From Vreelandella salicampi (GTDB taxonomy: Bacteria > Pseudomonadota > Gammaproteobacteria > Pseudomonadales > Halomonadaceae), in NCBI RefSeq assembly GCF_013415105.1, contig NZ_JACCDF010000012.1, positions 1 to 64,000 of the forward strand: a stretch of 64,000 nt of DNA. The letters run 5' to 3'. The notes under the pieces are model-generated. The model worked only from the letters and a program-made list of their open reading frames with translations. It was not told where the DNA came from and made no database searches. This document shows, piece after piece, positions 18,243 to 28,323 of this stretch. Both the position numbers and the translations under genes were made by a program. Within the stretch, counting starts at the first letter, position 1. Each line of letters starts with the position of its first letter.

Positions 18243-19637
18243 TTAAGCATATAAATCAACGTGGCCATCGATTGCCACTGTCCTTGGCTGTAGCGATGTT
18301 TGTTCGCTAGTGTCTTCGCTGCCCCCTTCAAGGGTGTTGCCTGCCTGACCGGCTGTGTTGCTTCTACCCTCGGCAAGCTCAGATTCACCGTTTTGTTGGC
18401 GCTGTTCGCCGACAGAGGTTTCACCTAAGGAGATACCCTGTTCGGCCAACGCCTCACGCAGTTGAGGGATTGCCTGTTCAACGACTTGGCGCACTTGTGC
18501 GTGGGCTGATAGGAAGTGTGCCTGAGTGCCTTGCTCGCTTACCTTGAGCGAAATAGACAGCGGGCCAAGCTCAGCTGGGTGCAGCTGTAGTTTTACATGT
18601 TGCTCCCCGCCACGTTGCGCAAACTGCACTAGCTGCTGACCGAGCTGCTGTGGCCAAGCGGGGCTAGAAACCGGGGTGGCGACACTACCTTGTGCCGCCG
18701 CTCCCTGAGAAAGCCCGCTGGCGCTATTTTGCAGCGCTGCGGCAGATGACCCTGCACCATTCAAGCTCGCCTGGAGGGCAGCAGGCAATTCAAAATTGGG
18801 GGCGGGCGTCGAATTGTTAGTGCTAGCCAGCGCAGCAAGCAACGCATCGCTGCTGATGCGTGACGTGTTATTAGCGCTCGCGCCATCAAGTAGTGACAGC
18901 GCTCGATTAGCCGCTTCACTTTGTGACGTTGCGTCTGATGATTGGGCACTCGCTCGCATCGCGGCAAGGGACGGCGAGAATAGCGTAGACGCGGACGATT
19001 TCGTGTCGTCGTTAGCTGTTGTGATTTGTGCACTGTTAGCTTGCATCGCCGCCACGCCGCCTAGAAGTGCTGTCAGCTGGTCAGCAAGACCCACATCGCC
19101 TTCGCCATTCAGGGCTTCAAGGGCGCTTGCGAGTGCTTGTTGCTCCTGCTGCAATGCGTTGTCGCTCATTGATTTGCTGCCGGATGATCCTTCAAACGCT
19201 GACATCAGTTGGAGCCGCTGGGTAATTTCAGTCAACGGCGAGGCGCTATCTGATAACTCACCTTCAAACAGCTTGTTGCCGAGCAACGCATCGGCTCCCG
19301 CATTGTCGTTTAAGGATGCCGTTAGCGCTTGTAGCGCATTCATGAGTTCAGGTTGCTGGCGAATTTGCTCCATCAGCGCTTGCATATCGGCTTGTTGTAG
19401 CTGCTCTTCACTAAGGCCGAGCGCTTGAAGCTGGTCGGCAATCTGTTGTAGCGAAACCGGGCCACCGCCGCTTTTTACGTTCCCGCTAGCGGCTTGAGCA
19501 CCGTGGCTCAGCGAGGTGTGCGATGCCTGGCTAAAGGCTTGCATAAAACCATTCGCCTGTGCGTCGCCTGAGCGAGTGGCAGACGCGGCAGCGTTGGATT
19601 GGCCTTGGTGCATCGAAAGCAGAGCATGAATGTTCAT
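18243..19637 (-). CDS. fliK: FliK, hook-length control protein
   Basis: The 464-residue secreted molecular ruler has a long Ala/Gln/Ser-rich middle without clear structure. Its conserved C-terminal domain (about 330-420) has LQLHPAELGPLSISLKVSEQ, AHAQVRQVVEQAIPQLREAL and GISLGETSVG. That domain switches FlhB to filament-type export once the hook has grown. A second FliK-like gene lies at 29160. Confidence 0.95.
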   Translation of the reverse strand: MNIHALLSMHQGQSNAAASATRSGDAQANGFMQAFSQASHTSLSHGAQAASGNVKSGGGPVSLQQIADQLQALGLSEEQLQQADMQALMEQIRQQPELMNALQALTASLNDNAGADALLGNKLFEGELSDSASPLTEITQRLQLMSAFEGSSGSKSMSDNALQQEQQALASALEALNGEGDVGLADQLTALLGGVAAMQANSAQITTANDDTKSSASTLFSPSLAAMRASAQSSDATSQSEAANRALSLLDGASANNTSRISSDALLAALASTNNSTPAPNFELPAALQASLNGAGSSAAALQNSASGLSQGAAAQGSVATPVSSPAWPQQLGQQLVQFAQRGGEQHVKLQLHPAELGPLSISLKVSEQGTQAHFLSAHAQVRQVVEQAIPQLREALAEQGISLGETSVGEQRQQNGESELAEGRSNTAGQAGNTLEGGSEDTSEQTSLQPRTVAIDGHVDLYA

Positions 19638-19655
19638 AATTCGTCCCTGACACCG

Positions 19656-20123
19656 TTACCGCGGTGTCTCAGATTGCTGGCGTGCCATACGGCTAGTCAC
19701 CAAGTCATCGTTAATCTTCTGTTCTTGGCGCGCGCTGCGGCGCTGCGCTTCGAGCAAACGGCGCGAGGCCAGTGTGTCGTAGGAAGAGAGCTTGCGCTGT
19801 TCTTGGCGCCACTGCTCTTGGCTTTTCTCTACGCGGCTTTGCTGCTCTGCAAGCGCTTGCTGGGCGCGTGTCAGTGCGGCATCCAGCGAAGCAAGAAACT
19901 GTTGATAATTGTACATGCTGGCGGGGTCAATGCCCTGGCGCATGGCCGTTTGGAGACGCTCGCTGTATTCCGCCCGGTAGCGGTGCAACGCTTGTAGCTG
20001 CGCCTGCGTTTGCTGCTCGGTTTGACGTTCTTTCGCCAGCAGTTGCCCAGCTTGATCGCGCGCATCTTTAGCGAGACCCGATAGCATCTCGAGTTGCGAT
20101 GTGCCTGTTTGGGACGTGCTCAT
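19656..20123 (-). CDS. fliJ: FliJ, export ATPase central stalk / chaperone escort
   Basis: The 155-residue protein is almost wholly a charged, Gln-rich antiparallel coiled coil ([32 protein letters not shown]). It fits FliJ, which sits in the FliI hexamer and recycles FliT/FlgN chaperones. Its ATG overlaps the fliI stop. The sequence of FliJ is poorly conserved, so order (fliI-fliJ-fliK) carries much of the call. Confidence 0.9.
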   Translation of the reverse strand: MSTSQTGTSQLEMLSGLAKDARDQAGQLLAKERQTEQQTQAQLQALHRYRAEYSERLQTAMRQGIDPASMYNYQQFLASLDAALTRAQQALAEQQSRVEKSQEQWRQEQRKLSSYDTLASRRLLEAQRRSARQEQKINDDLVTSRMARQQSETPR

Positions 20124-21526
20124 GCTTGCCCTCCAGCGGCCTGCTTACCAGCAACGGCGTCTAGTGCTTGCCGTGATGCCTCCATCGTCGCACATTCGTC
20201 AATATTCTGCTGTAAGAAGTGCTCAAGCTCGGGAAAACGCTTGACCGCTTCATCGAGTTGCGGGTCATGCCCCGGCGTATACGCGCCAACGCTGATCAAG
20301 TCACGGTTGCGCTGGTAGCGCGAGAAAAGACGTTTAAAGTTACGCGCATTACGTTGCTGCTGTTCATCCGTAATCGCTGTCATGGCGCGACTAATAGAAG
20401 CTTCTATGTCGATTGCCGGGTAATGCCCCGCCTCGGCTAGTACGCGTGATAGTACAATATGACCATCTAGAATAGCACGTGCTGAATCAGCGATGGGATC
20501 CTGTTGGTCGTCTCCTTCGGTGAGTACCGTATAAAATGCGGTAATCGAGCCGCCGCCGCGTTCCGCGTTGCCCGCGCGCTCTACTAGGCTTGGCAATTTG
20601 GCAAACACCGAAGGTGGATACCCCTTGGTGGCGGGGGGTTCGCCGATCGCGAGGGCAATCTCGCGTTGCGCCATGGCATAGCGCGTCAGCGAATCCATAA
20701 TCAGCAAGACATTACGCCCCTGATCACGAAATCCTTCGGCTAAGCGCGTTGCGTAGGCGGCGCCCTGTAAACGCTGTAGCGGTGAGGTATCGGCGGGTGC
20801 TGCCACTACCACGGCCCGGCTGCGGCCTTCAGGGCCGAGGATGTTATCAATAAAGTCTTGCACTTCGCGACCACGCTCACCAATCAACCCCACTACGATC
20901 ACGTCGGCTTTTGTATAGCGAGCCATCATGCCCAGCAGCACGGACTTCCCCACACCAGAGCCAGCAAATAGACCCATTCGCTGGCCGCGGCCGACGCTTA
21001 ATAGTGCGTTAATGGCGCGGATGCCCACGTCGATTTGCTCATCAATCGGCGCGCGCGAAAGCGGGTTTAATGGAGGGGTGCTGAGTGTGGCGCGTGGCGC
21101 CTCATCTATGCTTTCGTAACCATCTAACGGGTTGCCATTGCCATCAAGTACACGCCCGAGAAGACCATCTCCCAGCGGAAAGCGGCGGGCGCTGTGCCCG
21201 GCATCACTCAACGGTGATACGCGTGCGCCAGGCATCAATCCGAATATTTCTTCCAGCGGCATTAAATAGAGCTTGTCACCGGCAAACCCGACGACTTCGG
21301 CTTCGGCGTAACGCGCGCTTTGACCTAGACGGCCATCGCTGCCGGGTAGTTCAATGCGACAAGCGCTACCTACCGCGACTTTTAACCCCACGACTTCGAT
21401 CACCATCCCGGTAGCGCGTACGACACGTCCACTAATGCGATAGTGCGGCAGCTGGTCGACGCGCTTTAGCGTACGACGCAGCGCTGTTTGCCAGCGTTGA
21501 TGGTGGTGTGTAGTGGCGGTCGTCAT
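20120..21526 (-). CDS. fliI: FliI, flagellar export ATPase
   Basis: The 468-residue AAA-like ATPase related to F1 beta has Walker A AGSGVGKS at residues 188-195, the [18 protein letters not shown] strand, Walker [21 protein letters not shown], and [18 protein letters not shown], all diagnostic of FliI. It works with FliH and FliJ at the export gate FlhA. It is followed by fliJ with a four-base overlap and preceded closely by fliH. Confidence 0.98.
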   Translation of the reverse strand: MTTATTHHHQRWQTALRRTLKRVDQLPHYRISGRVVRATGMVIEVVGLKVAVGSACRIELPGSDGRLGQSARYAEAEVVGFAGDKLYLMPLEEIFGLMPGARVSPLSDAGHSARRFPLGDGLLGRVLDGNGNPLDGYESIDEAPRATLSTPPLNPLSRAPIDEQIDVGIRAINALLSVGRGQRMGLFAGSGVGKSVLLGMMARYTKADVIVVGLIGERGREVQDFIDNILGPEGRSRAVVVAAPADTSPLQRLQGAAYATRLAEGFRDQGRNVLLIMDSLTRYAMAQREIALAIGEPPATKGYPPSVFAKLPSLVERAGNAERGGGSITAFYTVLTEGDDQQDPIADSARAILDGHIVLSRVLAEAGHYPAIDIEASISRAMTAITDEQQQRNARNFKRLFSRYQRNRDLISVGAYTPGHDPQLDEAVKRFPELEHFLQQNIDECATMEASRQALDAVAGKQAAGGQA

Positions 21527-21530
21527 GGCA

Positions 21531-22316
21531 TTACTCTGTCGCGTTATCCGGCGATTCGTTATCGCTAGGCGCTAACGTATGACGCTGGCGTGTTTGCGAC
21601 TGAATCGATTGCCAGCGACTTTCAAACGTGGCGTCTAGCTCACCTTGTGCGCTCGTCACACGGCATCCGCCGCGAGCGAGTTGGTCGTCGGGCTGTAGTT
21701 TCCAGTTGGCAGCACGTAGTTCGTCGCCTAGGTGTTGTTCCACAATCGCGTGGTCGTCCGGATTTAACCACAGGCGCTGTTGGCCGACTAAAGGGGGCTC
21801 GGTATGTAAAAGTTGACGCACGGTATCGAGGATATGCTCGGGCGAGGTGTTTAACGCATCGCTAGCCAGCTGTTTTCCGGTAGCAAGGGCCAAGTCAACA
21901 AGGTCATGGGCCACGGTATCGTCAAGTAGGCCAAGTGCCTCGTTAAACTCTTGGGTCAGCGTTGCCAGTGGGGTAATAGTCTGCTTTATCTGCTTCTCAA
22001 GTTCTTTGTTCGCTTGCTCGCGGCCTTCTTCAAGTCCTTGCGTACGCCCCTCTTTTTGCCCACGTTCAAAACCGGCTTGATATCCTTCTTCTTCGGCCTG
22101 GCGACGCACCTTGTCATAGAGGGCTTGGCGCTCTTGCTCTTCGCGCTTGCGCGCCGCTTCTGCCGCTTTCTTTGCAGCAGCAACTTTGCGTTTGTGCTCG
22201 GCAGCGGGCGATTCTTGCTCACCGGGCTTGCGATGCGCGGGCTGACTCAGCTCGTCCATTTGCCAACGCCGCCAATGGCCATGACGGTCGAATTCGGCGG
22301 ACTGGAAATCAGACAT
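21531..22316 (-). CDS. fliH: FliH, export ATPase regulator
   Basis: FliH ties FliI to FliN in the C ring. After a polar start ([20 protein letters not shown]) comes a long Lys/Glu/Ala-rich coiled coil with GxxxG-type repeats ([20 protein letters not shown]), then a C-terminal domain with [16 protein letters not shown] and [14 protein letters not shown] use ATG 22316 (261 residues), which overlaps fliG by eight bases. A GTG at 22331 in the same frame would add five residues. Confidence 0.94.
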   Translation of the reverse strand: MSDFQSAEFDRHGHWRRWQMDELSQPAHRKPGEQESPAAEHKRKVAAAKKAAEAARKREEQERQALYDKVRRQAEEEGYQAGFERGQKEGRTQGLEEGREQANKELEKQIKQTITPLATLTQEFNEALGLLDDTVAHDLVDLALATGKQLASDALNTSPEHILDTVRQLLHTEPPLVGQQRLWLNPDDHAIVEQHLGDELRAANWKLQPDDQLARGGCRVTSAQGELDATFESRWQSIQSQTRQRHTLAPSDNESPDNATE

Positions 22317-23316
22317 ACTCGTCGTCTCCACCGGCTAAGACGATTTCGCCCGCGTCGGCTAGGCGGCGTACCACTTGAAGAATGGCTTTTTGCTCGGTTT
22401 CTACTTGTGAAACGCGGATAGGGCCGCGGGCTTCCATGTCTTCACGCACCAGGTCTGCCGCGCGTTGCGACATATTGCGTAGGAACTTGTCGATTAGGGC
22501 GTCTTCTGCACCTTTGAGTGCGACCACCAACGAGTTGGTCTCGACTTCTTGTAGCAACATTTGTATCGCACGGTTGTCGAGGTCGAGCAGGTTCTCGAAC
22601 AGGAACATCTCGTCGATGATCTTCTGTGCCAAATCTTCGCTGTGCGCACGGACGGTTTCGATAGCCGTCTCTTCCTGAGAAGAGTTCATCAGATTGAGAA
22701 TTTCGGCAGCGGTTCTTACGCCGCCCATTTTGCTGCGTTTGAGGTTTTGGCCTTCAAGCATATTACTGAGTACTTCAGTGAGCTCTTGAAGCGCAGCTGG
22801 CTGAACGCCGCTAAACGTAGCGATACGCAGGAGGACGTCGTTACGCAGTTTTTCGTCGAAAAGCTCCAAGATATCGGATGCCTGGTGGCGCTCTAGGTGG
22901 ACCAAAATGGTGGCGATAATTTGCGGGTGCTCATCGCGGATGAGTTCCGACACCATTGAGGCTTCCATGAGGTTGAGCGCATCAATGCCTGAGTTTTCCC
23001 CGGTGGTTTCGAGAATATCCTCAATTAAGCTGGACGCACGCTCGCTGCCAAGCGCTTTGGTCAGCACCGAGCGAATATGGTCGCTAGAGTTGAGGTTAAG
23101 CGCGACAAACTCTTCTGTCTCTTGATGGAAAGCTTCCAGCACTGCCTTCATGTCTTCGTGAGAGACCTGCTGCAGCTTTGTCATTTCCATACTGATTTCT
23201 TGCACCTCGTTAGCGCCGAGGTACTTAAAGACTTCCGCGGCGCTGTCCTCGTCGAGGGCGAGAAGTAAGATGGCGCTTTTACGCGCGCCGGTCATTTCTG
23301 CGACTGCACTACTCAT
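22309..23316 (-). CDS. fliG: FliG, rotor torque protein
   Basis: The 335-residue protein contacts FliF at its N-terminus and the stator at its C-terminus. It has MTGARKSAILLLALDEDSAA, the EHPQIIATILVHLERHQASD region with the EHPQ motif, and a C-terminal domain with FLFENLLDLDNRAIQMLLQE, LVVALKGAEDALIDKFLRNM and SQRAADLVREDMEARGPIRV bearing the torque-helix charged residues. It overlaps fliF by four bases. Confidence 0.98.
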   Translation of the reverse strand: MSSAVAEMTGARKSAILLLALDEDSAAEVFKYLGANEVQEISMEMTKLQQVSHEDMKAVLEAFHQETEEFVALNLNSSDHIRSVLTKALGSERASSLIEDILETTGENSGIDALNLMEASMVSELIRDEHPQIIATILVHLERHQASDILELFDEKLRNDVLLRIATFSGVQPAALQELTEVLSNMLEGQNLKRSKMGGVRTAAEILNLMNSSQEETAIETVRAHSEDLAQKIIDEMFLFENLLDLDNRAIQMLLQEVETNSLVVALKGAEDALIDKFLRNMSQRAADLVREDMEARGPIRVSQVETEQKAILQVVRRLADAGEIVLAGGDDEYV

Positions 23317-25085
23317 TTCGAATTCATCCAGCTGCGAATGATCATGGAGACCATGCGGGGGTCTTCTTGGGCCATTTCACGAAGATCATTGAGGTTGTGC
23401 TCGTAAAGCGACGTTTTACGCTTACGTTTGGGCTTGCGGTACGTCTCATCCGCCTCTTCACCACCTTCGGTGCTTTCCCCGCTTTCATCGTCGTCGTCTT
23501 CACCCACGCTTGTGTGCAGCGTGCCGCCGCCTGGTACCGCGGCCGCCATGACCGGCATTTGCGTGTAACGCTTGATTAGCGGTCTCAAAATCAGCAAGTA
23601 GAGTAGCAGTGCGGCAAGGGCGACAAGCAAATAACGGCCGAGGTTTGATGCCATTTCCAGCACCTCGGGGCGTTGCCACCATTCTCTGGTGTCTTCCTCT
23701 TCGCGCTCCTCGGCAAACGGCGTATTCACCACGTCAATGGCGTCGTCGCGCGCGGGTGAAAAGCCCATGGCTTGACGAACCAAGCGCTCTATTTGCTGCA
23801 CTTCCACGTCACTCAGCGCTACTTGTTCCCACTCACCCTCTTCGTTCATTTCTTCGCGGTAGTTGACCACGACGGCGGCGGTTAAGCGTTCGATTTGCCC
23901 TCGGCGGTACTGGATATGCTCAACGTTTCTATCAACTTCGTAGTTGATCACATCATCTTGGTTCAGGCTACGCAAATCGCCGGGGTTGTTGGCGTCTTCT
24001 TCGCCCTCTTCTTCGCCTTCACCGTCTTCGGGAGCGTTGATAGGGGAGGGGGCAACGCCTGGCGGCGTATTGCTTAATGCCCCGGGAATACCGGTGGCGA
24101 GCGGGTCTTCACCATCAAGCGAGAGGCTCGTCTGGCGGCTGCGAACGGCGGCTTCGTTGGGCGGCTGGTTAGGTCCGTAGGTTTCAGAAGTTTCTTCGCG
24201 GCGTGAGAAGTCAATCTGCGCGGCCACTTGAGCACGAATATTATCGTCGCCGAGGATAGGCGTCAGAATATTTTCTATGCGTTGTTGATAAGAACGCTCA
24301 ACTTCTTTGATGTATTCCAGTTGAGAGCCATCCAAGTCGTTATTGCCGCCCGTGTCAGCCGAGAGTAAGCGCCCGTCTTGGTTAACCACTGAAACATCTT
24401 CCGCCGCGAGCTCAGGCACGCTGCTTGATACCATGTGCACAATCGCACTGACTTGGCCCTGGCCTAATACACGGCCAGGTAAAAGCGTGAGCACTATCGA
24501 TGCTTTAGCAGACTCACGATCACGAATAAAAACCGACGGTTTAGCCATTGATAGGTGCACGCGGACATCTTCAACCGGAGCGAGCGATTCAATGGACTCG
24601 GCTAACTCACCCTCAAGGCCGCGCTGGTAGTTGACCTGTTCGGCAAACTGGCTAATGCCGAAGGCCTGATCCTCCATGAGTTCCAGACCGATGTTGCCCC
24701 CGCGAGGCAGGCCTTGCTCGGCAAGTTGCAAGCGCAGCGTGTGGACATTTTCGCTAGGAACTAGCAGGGCTTGTCCGTTGTCGCTAAATTGGTAAGGGAC
24801 GCCACGAGTGTCAAGCTCGGTAATAATGCGTCCACCATCGGCTTCACTGAGATTGCTGTAAAGCACGCGGTATTCGGGGCTACTTGCCCACATAAATAGC
24901 GCCGCGATAATTGCCACACTAGCCGCGCCTGCAATGAGAAGGACGACCAAGGGATTGCCACGAAGCTGCTGTTTGACGCGCTCAGTTGTAGACAGGGCAG
25001 GCTGATTACTCGCCTGTGCCCCGTCTTGCTGGGAAGTTTGTGTCGTACTGTTTTGACGGCCTGTCGCTGTGCCGGTTTCGCTCAT
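23313..25085 (-). CDS. fliF: FliF, MS-ring protein
   Basis: The 590-residue inner-membrane MS-ring subunit has TM1 at NPLVVLLIAGAASVAIIAAL. It has the YscJ-type ring-building motifs (YRVLYSNLSEADGGRIITEL, FGISQFAEQVNYQRGLEGEL, ARVHLSMAKPSVFIRDRES-like), TM2 near YLLVALAALLLYLLILRPLI, and the FliG-binding tail LREMAQEDPRMVSMIIRSWM. The start is ATG 25085 with GGAGGA seven bases before it; the longer frame to 25109 lacks such a site. It heads the fliF-R run. The 256 bp to the divergent fliE should hold class II promoters, not resolved here. Confidence 0.97.
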   Translation of the reverse strand: MSETGTATGRQNSTTQTSQQDGAQASNQPALSTTERVKQQLRGNPLVVLLIAGAASVAIIAALFMWASSPEYRVLYSNLSEADGGRIITELDTRGVPYQFSDNGQALLVPSENVHTLRLQLAEQGLPRGGNIGLELMEDQAFGISQFAEQVNYQRGLEGELAESIESLAPVEDVRVHLSMAKPSVFIRDRESAKASIVLTLLPGRVLGQGQVSAIVHMVSSSVPELAAEDVSVVNQDGRLLSADTGGNNDLDGSQLEYIKEVERSYQQRIENILTPILGDDNIRAQVAAQIDFSRREETSETYGPNQPPNEAAVRSRQTSLSLDGEDPLATGIPGALSNTPPGVAPSPINAPEDGEGEEEGEEDANNPGDLRSLNQDDVINYEVDRNVEHIQYRRGQIERLTAAVVVNYREEMNEEGEWEQVALSDVEVQQIERLVRQAMGFSPARDDAIDVVNTPFAEEREEEDTREWWQRPEVLEMASNLGRYLLVALAALLLYLLILRPLIKRYTQMPVMAAAVPGGGTLHTSVGEDDDDESGESTEGGEEADETYRKPKRKRKTSLYEHNLNDLREMAQEDPRMVSMIIRSWMNSK

Positions 25086-25341
25086 GCGTTCCTCCAAGAA
25101 GGCAAGCAAAACCGGTTACGACCCAGGCACATCACCAAAGAAGACATAGGCTATATCCGTCAATCGCGATTGTCCGCTATTCTAGTCATGCGGAATTATG
25201 ATGGACGCCATTATCCGGTGGCACGTCGAGCCTAAAGGAACGAAAAGCCTAGGTTTTTATACGCATTTGTTCGCATGAGGAAGCTGACACCGGTGTTAGG
25301 CTTTGCGCATTATTCCATTTTTCAGCGCTTGAGGCATGTGT

Positions 25342-25671
25342 ATGAGCTCACCGGCGATTCAATCCGCGTTGCAACAGATGCAGCAGCTAGCTAGCCAAGC
25401 CAGCCAGCAACCCCTTCAAGGGTCTCAGGTGTCTACGGCGGCTGGGCAGGGTAGCTTCGGTAGTGAACTTCAAGCGTCTATCCAGCGCATCAATCGTTTG
25501 CAACAAACCGCTAATAGCCAAGCCGTGGCGTTCCAGGCTGGTGATTCTGACTTGGCGCTTAACGAAGTGATGGCCGATATGCAGAAAGCGAGTGTTGCCT
25601 TTCAGATGGGCATGCAGGTACGTAACCGCGTGGTTTCGGCCTACAGAGACGTGATGAACATGCAGGTATAA
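25342..25671 (+). CDS. fliE: FliE, MS ring-rod junction protein
   Basis: This small axial protein (109 residues) joins the MS ring to the rod. It has SFGSELQASIQRINRLQQTA and the conserved C-terminal helix DLALNEVMADMQKASVAFQM followed by VRNRVVSAYRDVMNMQV, which is unmistakable. A tandem ATG-TGT-ATG occurs; the second ATG (25342) has GAGG at seven bases and is chosen. It is divergent from fliF and convergent with flaG. Confidence 0.96.
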   Translation: MSSPAIQSALQQMQQLASQASQQPLQGSQVSTAAGQGSFGSELQASIQRINRLQQTANSQAVAFQAGDSDLALNEVMADMQKASVAFQMGMQVRNRVVSAYRDVMNMQV

Positions 25672-25689
25672 CGTCGCTGTTTGGCGATG

Positions 25690-26058
25690 TTAGGCGGTTA
25701 AGTCTACCAGACCGCCTTGCAGTTCATTAAGGCGTTCGGCAATACGCAATATCTCTTCTGCGGGAATCTGGCGAATAACTTCACCCGATTCACGGTCAAC
25801 AACGCGTGTGATAACACGCGAGCTCTCCTCGCTTAAATCGAACTCCAGCCCGCGTTGGCTCATGACTTCATTGATGCGTTGCAAGGGTTCGGTCAGTGCA
25901 GCGGGCGACGTCACGGCGTTATTGCTTTCTGCTTGAGCAAGCTGCGATCCTGCGGTAGGCAGCTTATCCAAGACGTTTTCCAGACGTTGCCTGGGGGTGA
26001 CATCGTTTAATGACGACGCTGATAGCGTATGAGTCGCATCCGTTAGTGGTGAGCTCAT
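25690..26058 (-). CDS. flaG: FlaG family protein
   Basis: The 122-residue protein ends with the FlaG domain: LEFDLSEESSRVITRVVDRE, SGEVIRQIPAEEILRIAERL and GGLVDLTA. The N-terminal half is polar and variable. FlaG proteins are linked to flagellar filament length, with unclear mechanism. It normally sits between fliC and fliD, both absent here. It has its own near-consensus FliA promoter at 26146-26172. Confidence 0.9.
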   Translation of the reverse strand: MSSPLTDATHTLSASSLNDVTPRQRLENVLDKLPTAGSQLAQAESNNAVTSPAALTEPLQRINEVMSQRGLEFDLSEESSRVITRVVDRESGEVIRQIPAEEILRIAERLNELQGGLVDLTA

Positions 26059-26145
26059 ATCTATTCCTCTTTTTTAATGCCCGTGTGGTAGCTAGGTTAA
26101 TCAGGCTATCTAGCAGGCGTTTCTTTTTTTATAACCTCAAATCGA

Positions 26146-26172
26146 CTATCGGCAATTCTTTCCAGATCTTTA
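26146..26172 (-). promoter_or_regulatory. FliA (sigma-28) promoter of flaG
   Basis: On the minus strand: TAAAGATC (5 of 8, TAAAG intact), an 11-bp spacer, then GCCGATAG (7 of 8). It lies 88 bp before the flaG start. Confidence 0.82.
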
Positions 26173-26491
26173 AATTTTGTAACGCTAGTACAGTATAGCG
26201 AATAGCGGCGAAGCCGCCAGGCAATCGACGTTGTCTAGCATTTCTCCACTTTCCCGCAGCCGCTGGGGATTTAAGCCGTTGAAAGGGGGCAGGGTAGACA
26301 TACGTCAAACCGAGCGGCTTTACACGCTGATGGTTGAAAACATCAATCGAAGGGCTCTGGGGTATTAGGCGAGAAATATTAAGCTAGCTATGCGCTAGGT
26401 GGGGCGGTTCTGGTATCCTTCAGCGCGGCATTAGGGCATTCGCATTAGCCACCAGATTTGTCGTTAAGGAATATAGGGAAGTGAGGCGAGG
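26173..26491 (+). other. intergenic region before the PilZ/HD-GYP gene
   Basis: Together with 26059-26172 this is the largest gene-free stretch (433 bp). Apart from the flaG promoter I see no convincing gene, remnant or RNA. A short inverted repeat, GCGGC-GAA-GCCGC at about 26207-26219, has no T run. Several weak -10-like sequences occur, but none pairs with a proper -35 and none fits sigma-28. The promoter of the gene at 26492 should be here. Confidence 0.5.
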
Positions 26492-28183
26492 ATGTCAGCG
26501 CAAGAAGATGAATATGAACGGGTCGCAGGATCGGTTGCGATTGAGTCACTGCTTAAAGGTTTAATTGAAAGCGGTGGCGTTTCGCTGTGCTTAAATGAGC
26601 CTGACGCGCGGCCAGAGCCAATTGTGCTGATGGAGCAGCATGCAGGGGAAACCTTGGTGATGGACCTGTCTTCGGTCGATCATCTGCTAGCTCGCTTGCA
26701 AAACGGCGCGACCTTTTTTTTGCGTGGCCAAGCGCAAGGCAAGGTGGTGCGTACTCCGTCGCTTGAGCTTACTGAAGTTCGTCATGCTGGCGGGCGCTAT
26801 TTATGTTGTAGCGACTATCCGGCGTTTCTTGATGTGTTACAGCGCCGGGAATCCTTCCGTGCTGAGCTGCGGATGGGCATGGAAGTGCCGGTCACGCTGT
26901 TTGGGCATGATGATTTGGCTGTCCAGGGTGAGCTTCGCGACTTATCCCAAGATGGCTGCCAAGTCGAGCTACCTATGACCGCCAGCGGTATTCTTTCCCA
27001 GGCGGACGCTCAGCCGCTAAAAATGGGGTTTAAATTCCCTGATGGTACGTATTTTGAAGTCCAGGGCGAAGTACGCCACCGGAAAACCGATCCTGATCAT
27101 CAGCTGCTAAGGATTGGCTTTCGCTTTACGAATTGCAGTTCTGAACAAGAGCGGCAAATTTGGTATTTCGTTTGTGAAATTGAGCGTGAGGCGTCACGTT
27201 ACAAGAAAGATAACCAGTCAGGACGTCAACCGTCGCCGTTGTTTGAAGTGCCCAAAAAACGCAGCAACAGCGATAATATCGGCCAACGCGAGCTAAAACA
27301 CTACGCTACGCCGATGGCGCGGCGTTTGGCCAAAGTGGCGGCGTATCTCGACTCTCAAATGCTGCTGTTGCAAAACGGAAGCGACGTAAATTCTCGCCAA
27401 CTTTCGCGTTACGCTGATAGGTTGCTGACGCTGCATGAAGAGGACCGTGAAGCTCTGCTGTTTGCAACCCGCTGCATGACGCGCGAGCCATTACTGGTAC
27501 GCCACAGCCTCTCCGTCGCCGTGCATTTATTGGATCTGGTGGGCAGCAATATTCCCCAGGATTTACGTAAGGCCATTGCAGCGAGCGCCATGGTGCACGA
27601 TTTGGGTAAAGCACTCGTGCCACAAGTGCTCTTTCAGGCGCCTAAGTTTGAAGGGACGCACCGCAGTGTGATGAGCGAGCATGTCGAGTTGATTTTGTCG
27701 CGGCTAAACAATTGTCACTGGCTATCGGCGCGCATTGCCCAGGCCGTGATTGGTGGTATTAACGAGCGTATGGATGGAAGCGGCTACCCGAAAGGGCTAA
27801 GCGGCAATCAGCTGCATGAGTTGGCAAAAGCCAGCGCGATTGTAGACGTGGTAGAGGCGATGCGCCGTGATCGAGCCGACCGGCCCGCACGCACCGCTCA
27901 GCAGATCTATCGTCACTTGCTTCGCCACCCACATCAGTTTGATCCGAGCTGGATGAAGCGTTATATCGAGCATTTTAAGGCTCTGCCCATTGGTTCTTTG
28001 GTGCGCTTCTCAAGTGAGCAGTTGGCCTGGGTGCTACGCTTAGACGCTAAAGGCAATGCCACTGAAGTACAGATTGCTAAACAAGCCGAGCCCCCTTCCA
28101 ATGAGAATTTAAGGGCGGTTATCCGGGGTGATGTGGCCGAGCGACTGGGGCGGCCTGTTGGTGAAGTGGCGGTTTCTACCTAA
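26492..28183 (+). CDS. YcgR-type PilZ protein fused to a degenerate HD-GYP domain
   Basis: This 563-residue cytoplasmic protein has three parts. Residues 10-115 resemble the YcgR N-terminal (flagellar brake) domain. Residues 117-230 are a PilZ domain with both c-di-GMP motifs: RRESFR (R119, R123) and DLSQDG (D150, S152, G155). After a linker, residues 330-470 form an HD-GYP domain with H338, HDLGK (369-373), H397 and DGSGYP (428-433). In the HHExxDGxGYP motif the two His are I423 and N424, and the later DxxDA is DVVEA (D452, E455). c-di-GMP binding looks intact; phosphodiesterase activity is doubtful. Its place between flaG and fliS suggests motor or filament control, which is inference. Confidence 0.85.
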   Translation: MSAQEDEYERVAGSVAIESLLKGLIESGGVSLCLNEPDARPEPIVLMEQHAGETLVMDLSSVDHLLARLQNGATFFLRGQAQGKVVRTPSLELTEVRHAGGRYLCCSDYPAFLDVLQRRESFRAELRMGMEVPVTLFGHDDLAVQGELRDLSQDGCQVELPMTASGILSQADAQPLKMGFKFPDGTYFEVQGEVRHRKTDPDHQLLRIGFRFTNCSSEQERQIWYFVCEIEREASRYKKDNQSGRQPSPLFEVPKKRSNSDNIGQRELKHYATPMARRLAKVAAYLDSQMLLLQNGSDVNSRQLSRYADRLLTLHEEDREALLFATRCMTREPLLVRHSLSVAVHLLDLVGSNIPQDLRKAIAASAMVHDLGKALVPQVLFQAPKFEGTHRSVMSEHVELILSRLNNCHWLSARIAQAVIGGINERMDGSGYPKGLSGNQLHELAKASAIVDVVEAMRRDRADRPARTAQQIYRHLLRHPHQFDPSWMKRYIEHFKALPIGSLVRFSSEQLAWVLRLDAKGNATEVQIAKQAEPPSNENLRAVIRGDVAERLGRPVGEVAVST

Positions 28184-28254
28184 TGCCGACGTGGCGCGAG
28201 GTTAAAAACCTAAGTTAGAAAAACAATGCAAAGATGAAAAACATAGCGTCGCGT

Positions 28255-28281
28255 TAAAGTCACCGTAGTTGGCGCCGATAT
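28255..28281 (+). promoter_or_regulatory. FliA (sigma-28) promoter of fliST
   Basis: TAAAGTCA (6 of 8), an 11-bp spacer and GCCGATAT (7 of 8), 42 bp before the fliS start at 28324. Confidence 0.85.
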
Positions 28282-28323
28282 GATAAATATTAGCGGTTCA
28301 TTTCATGACAGGAGTTAGTATTT

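Noticed and set aside
26173..26491. Remnant of fliC or fliD in the large gap
   Set aside because: Partial reading of the plus-strand frames gave no flagellin or FliD-like stretch. A profile search would be needed to find weaker traces.
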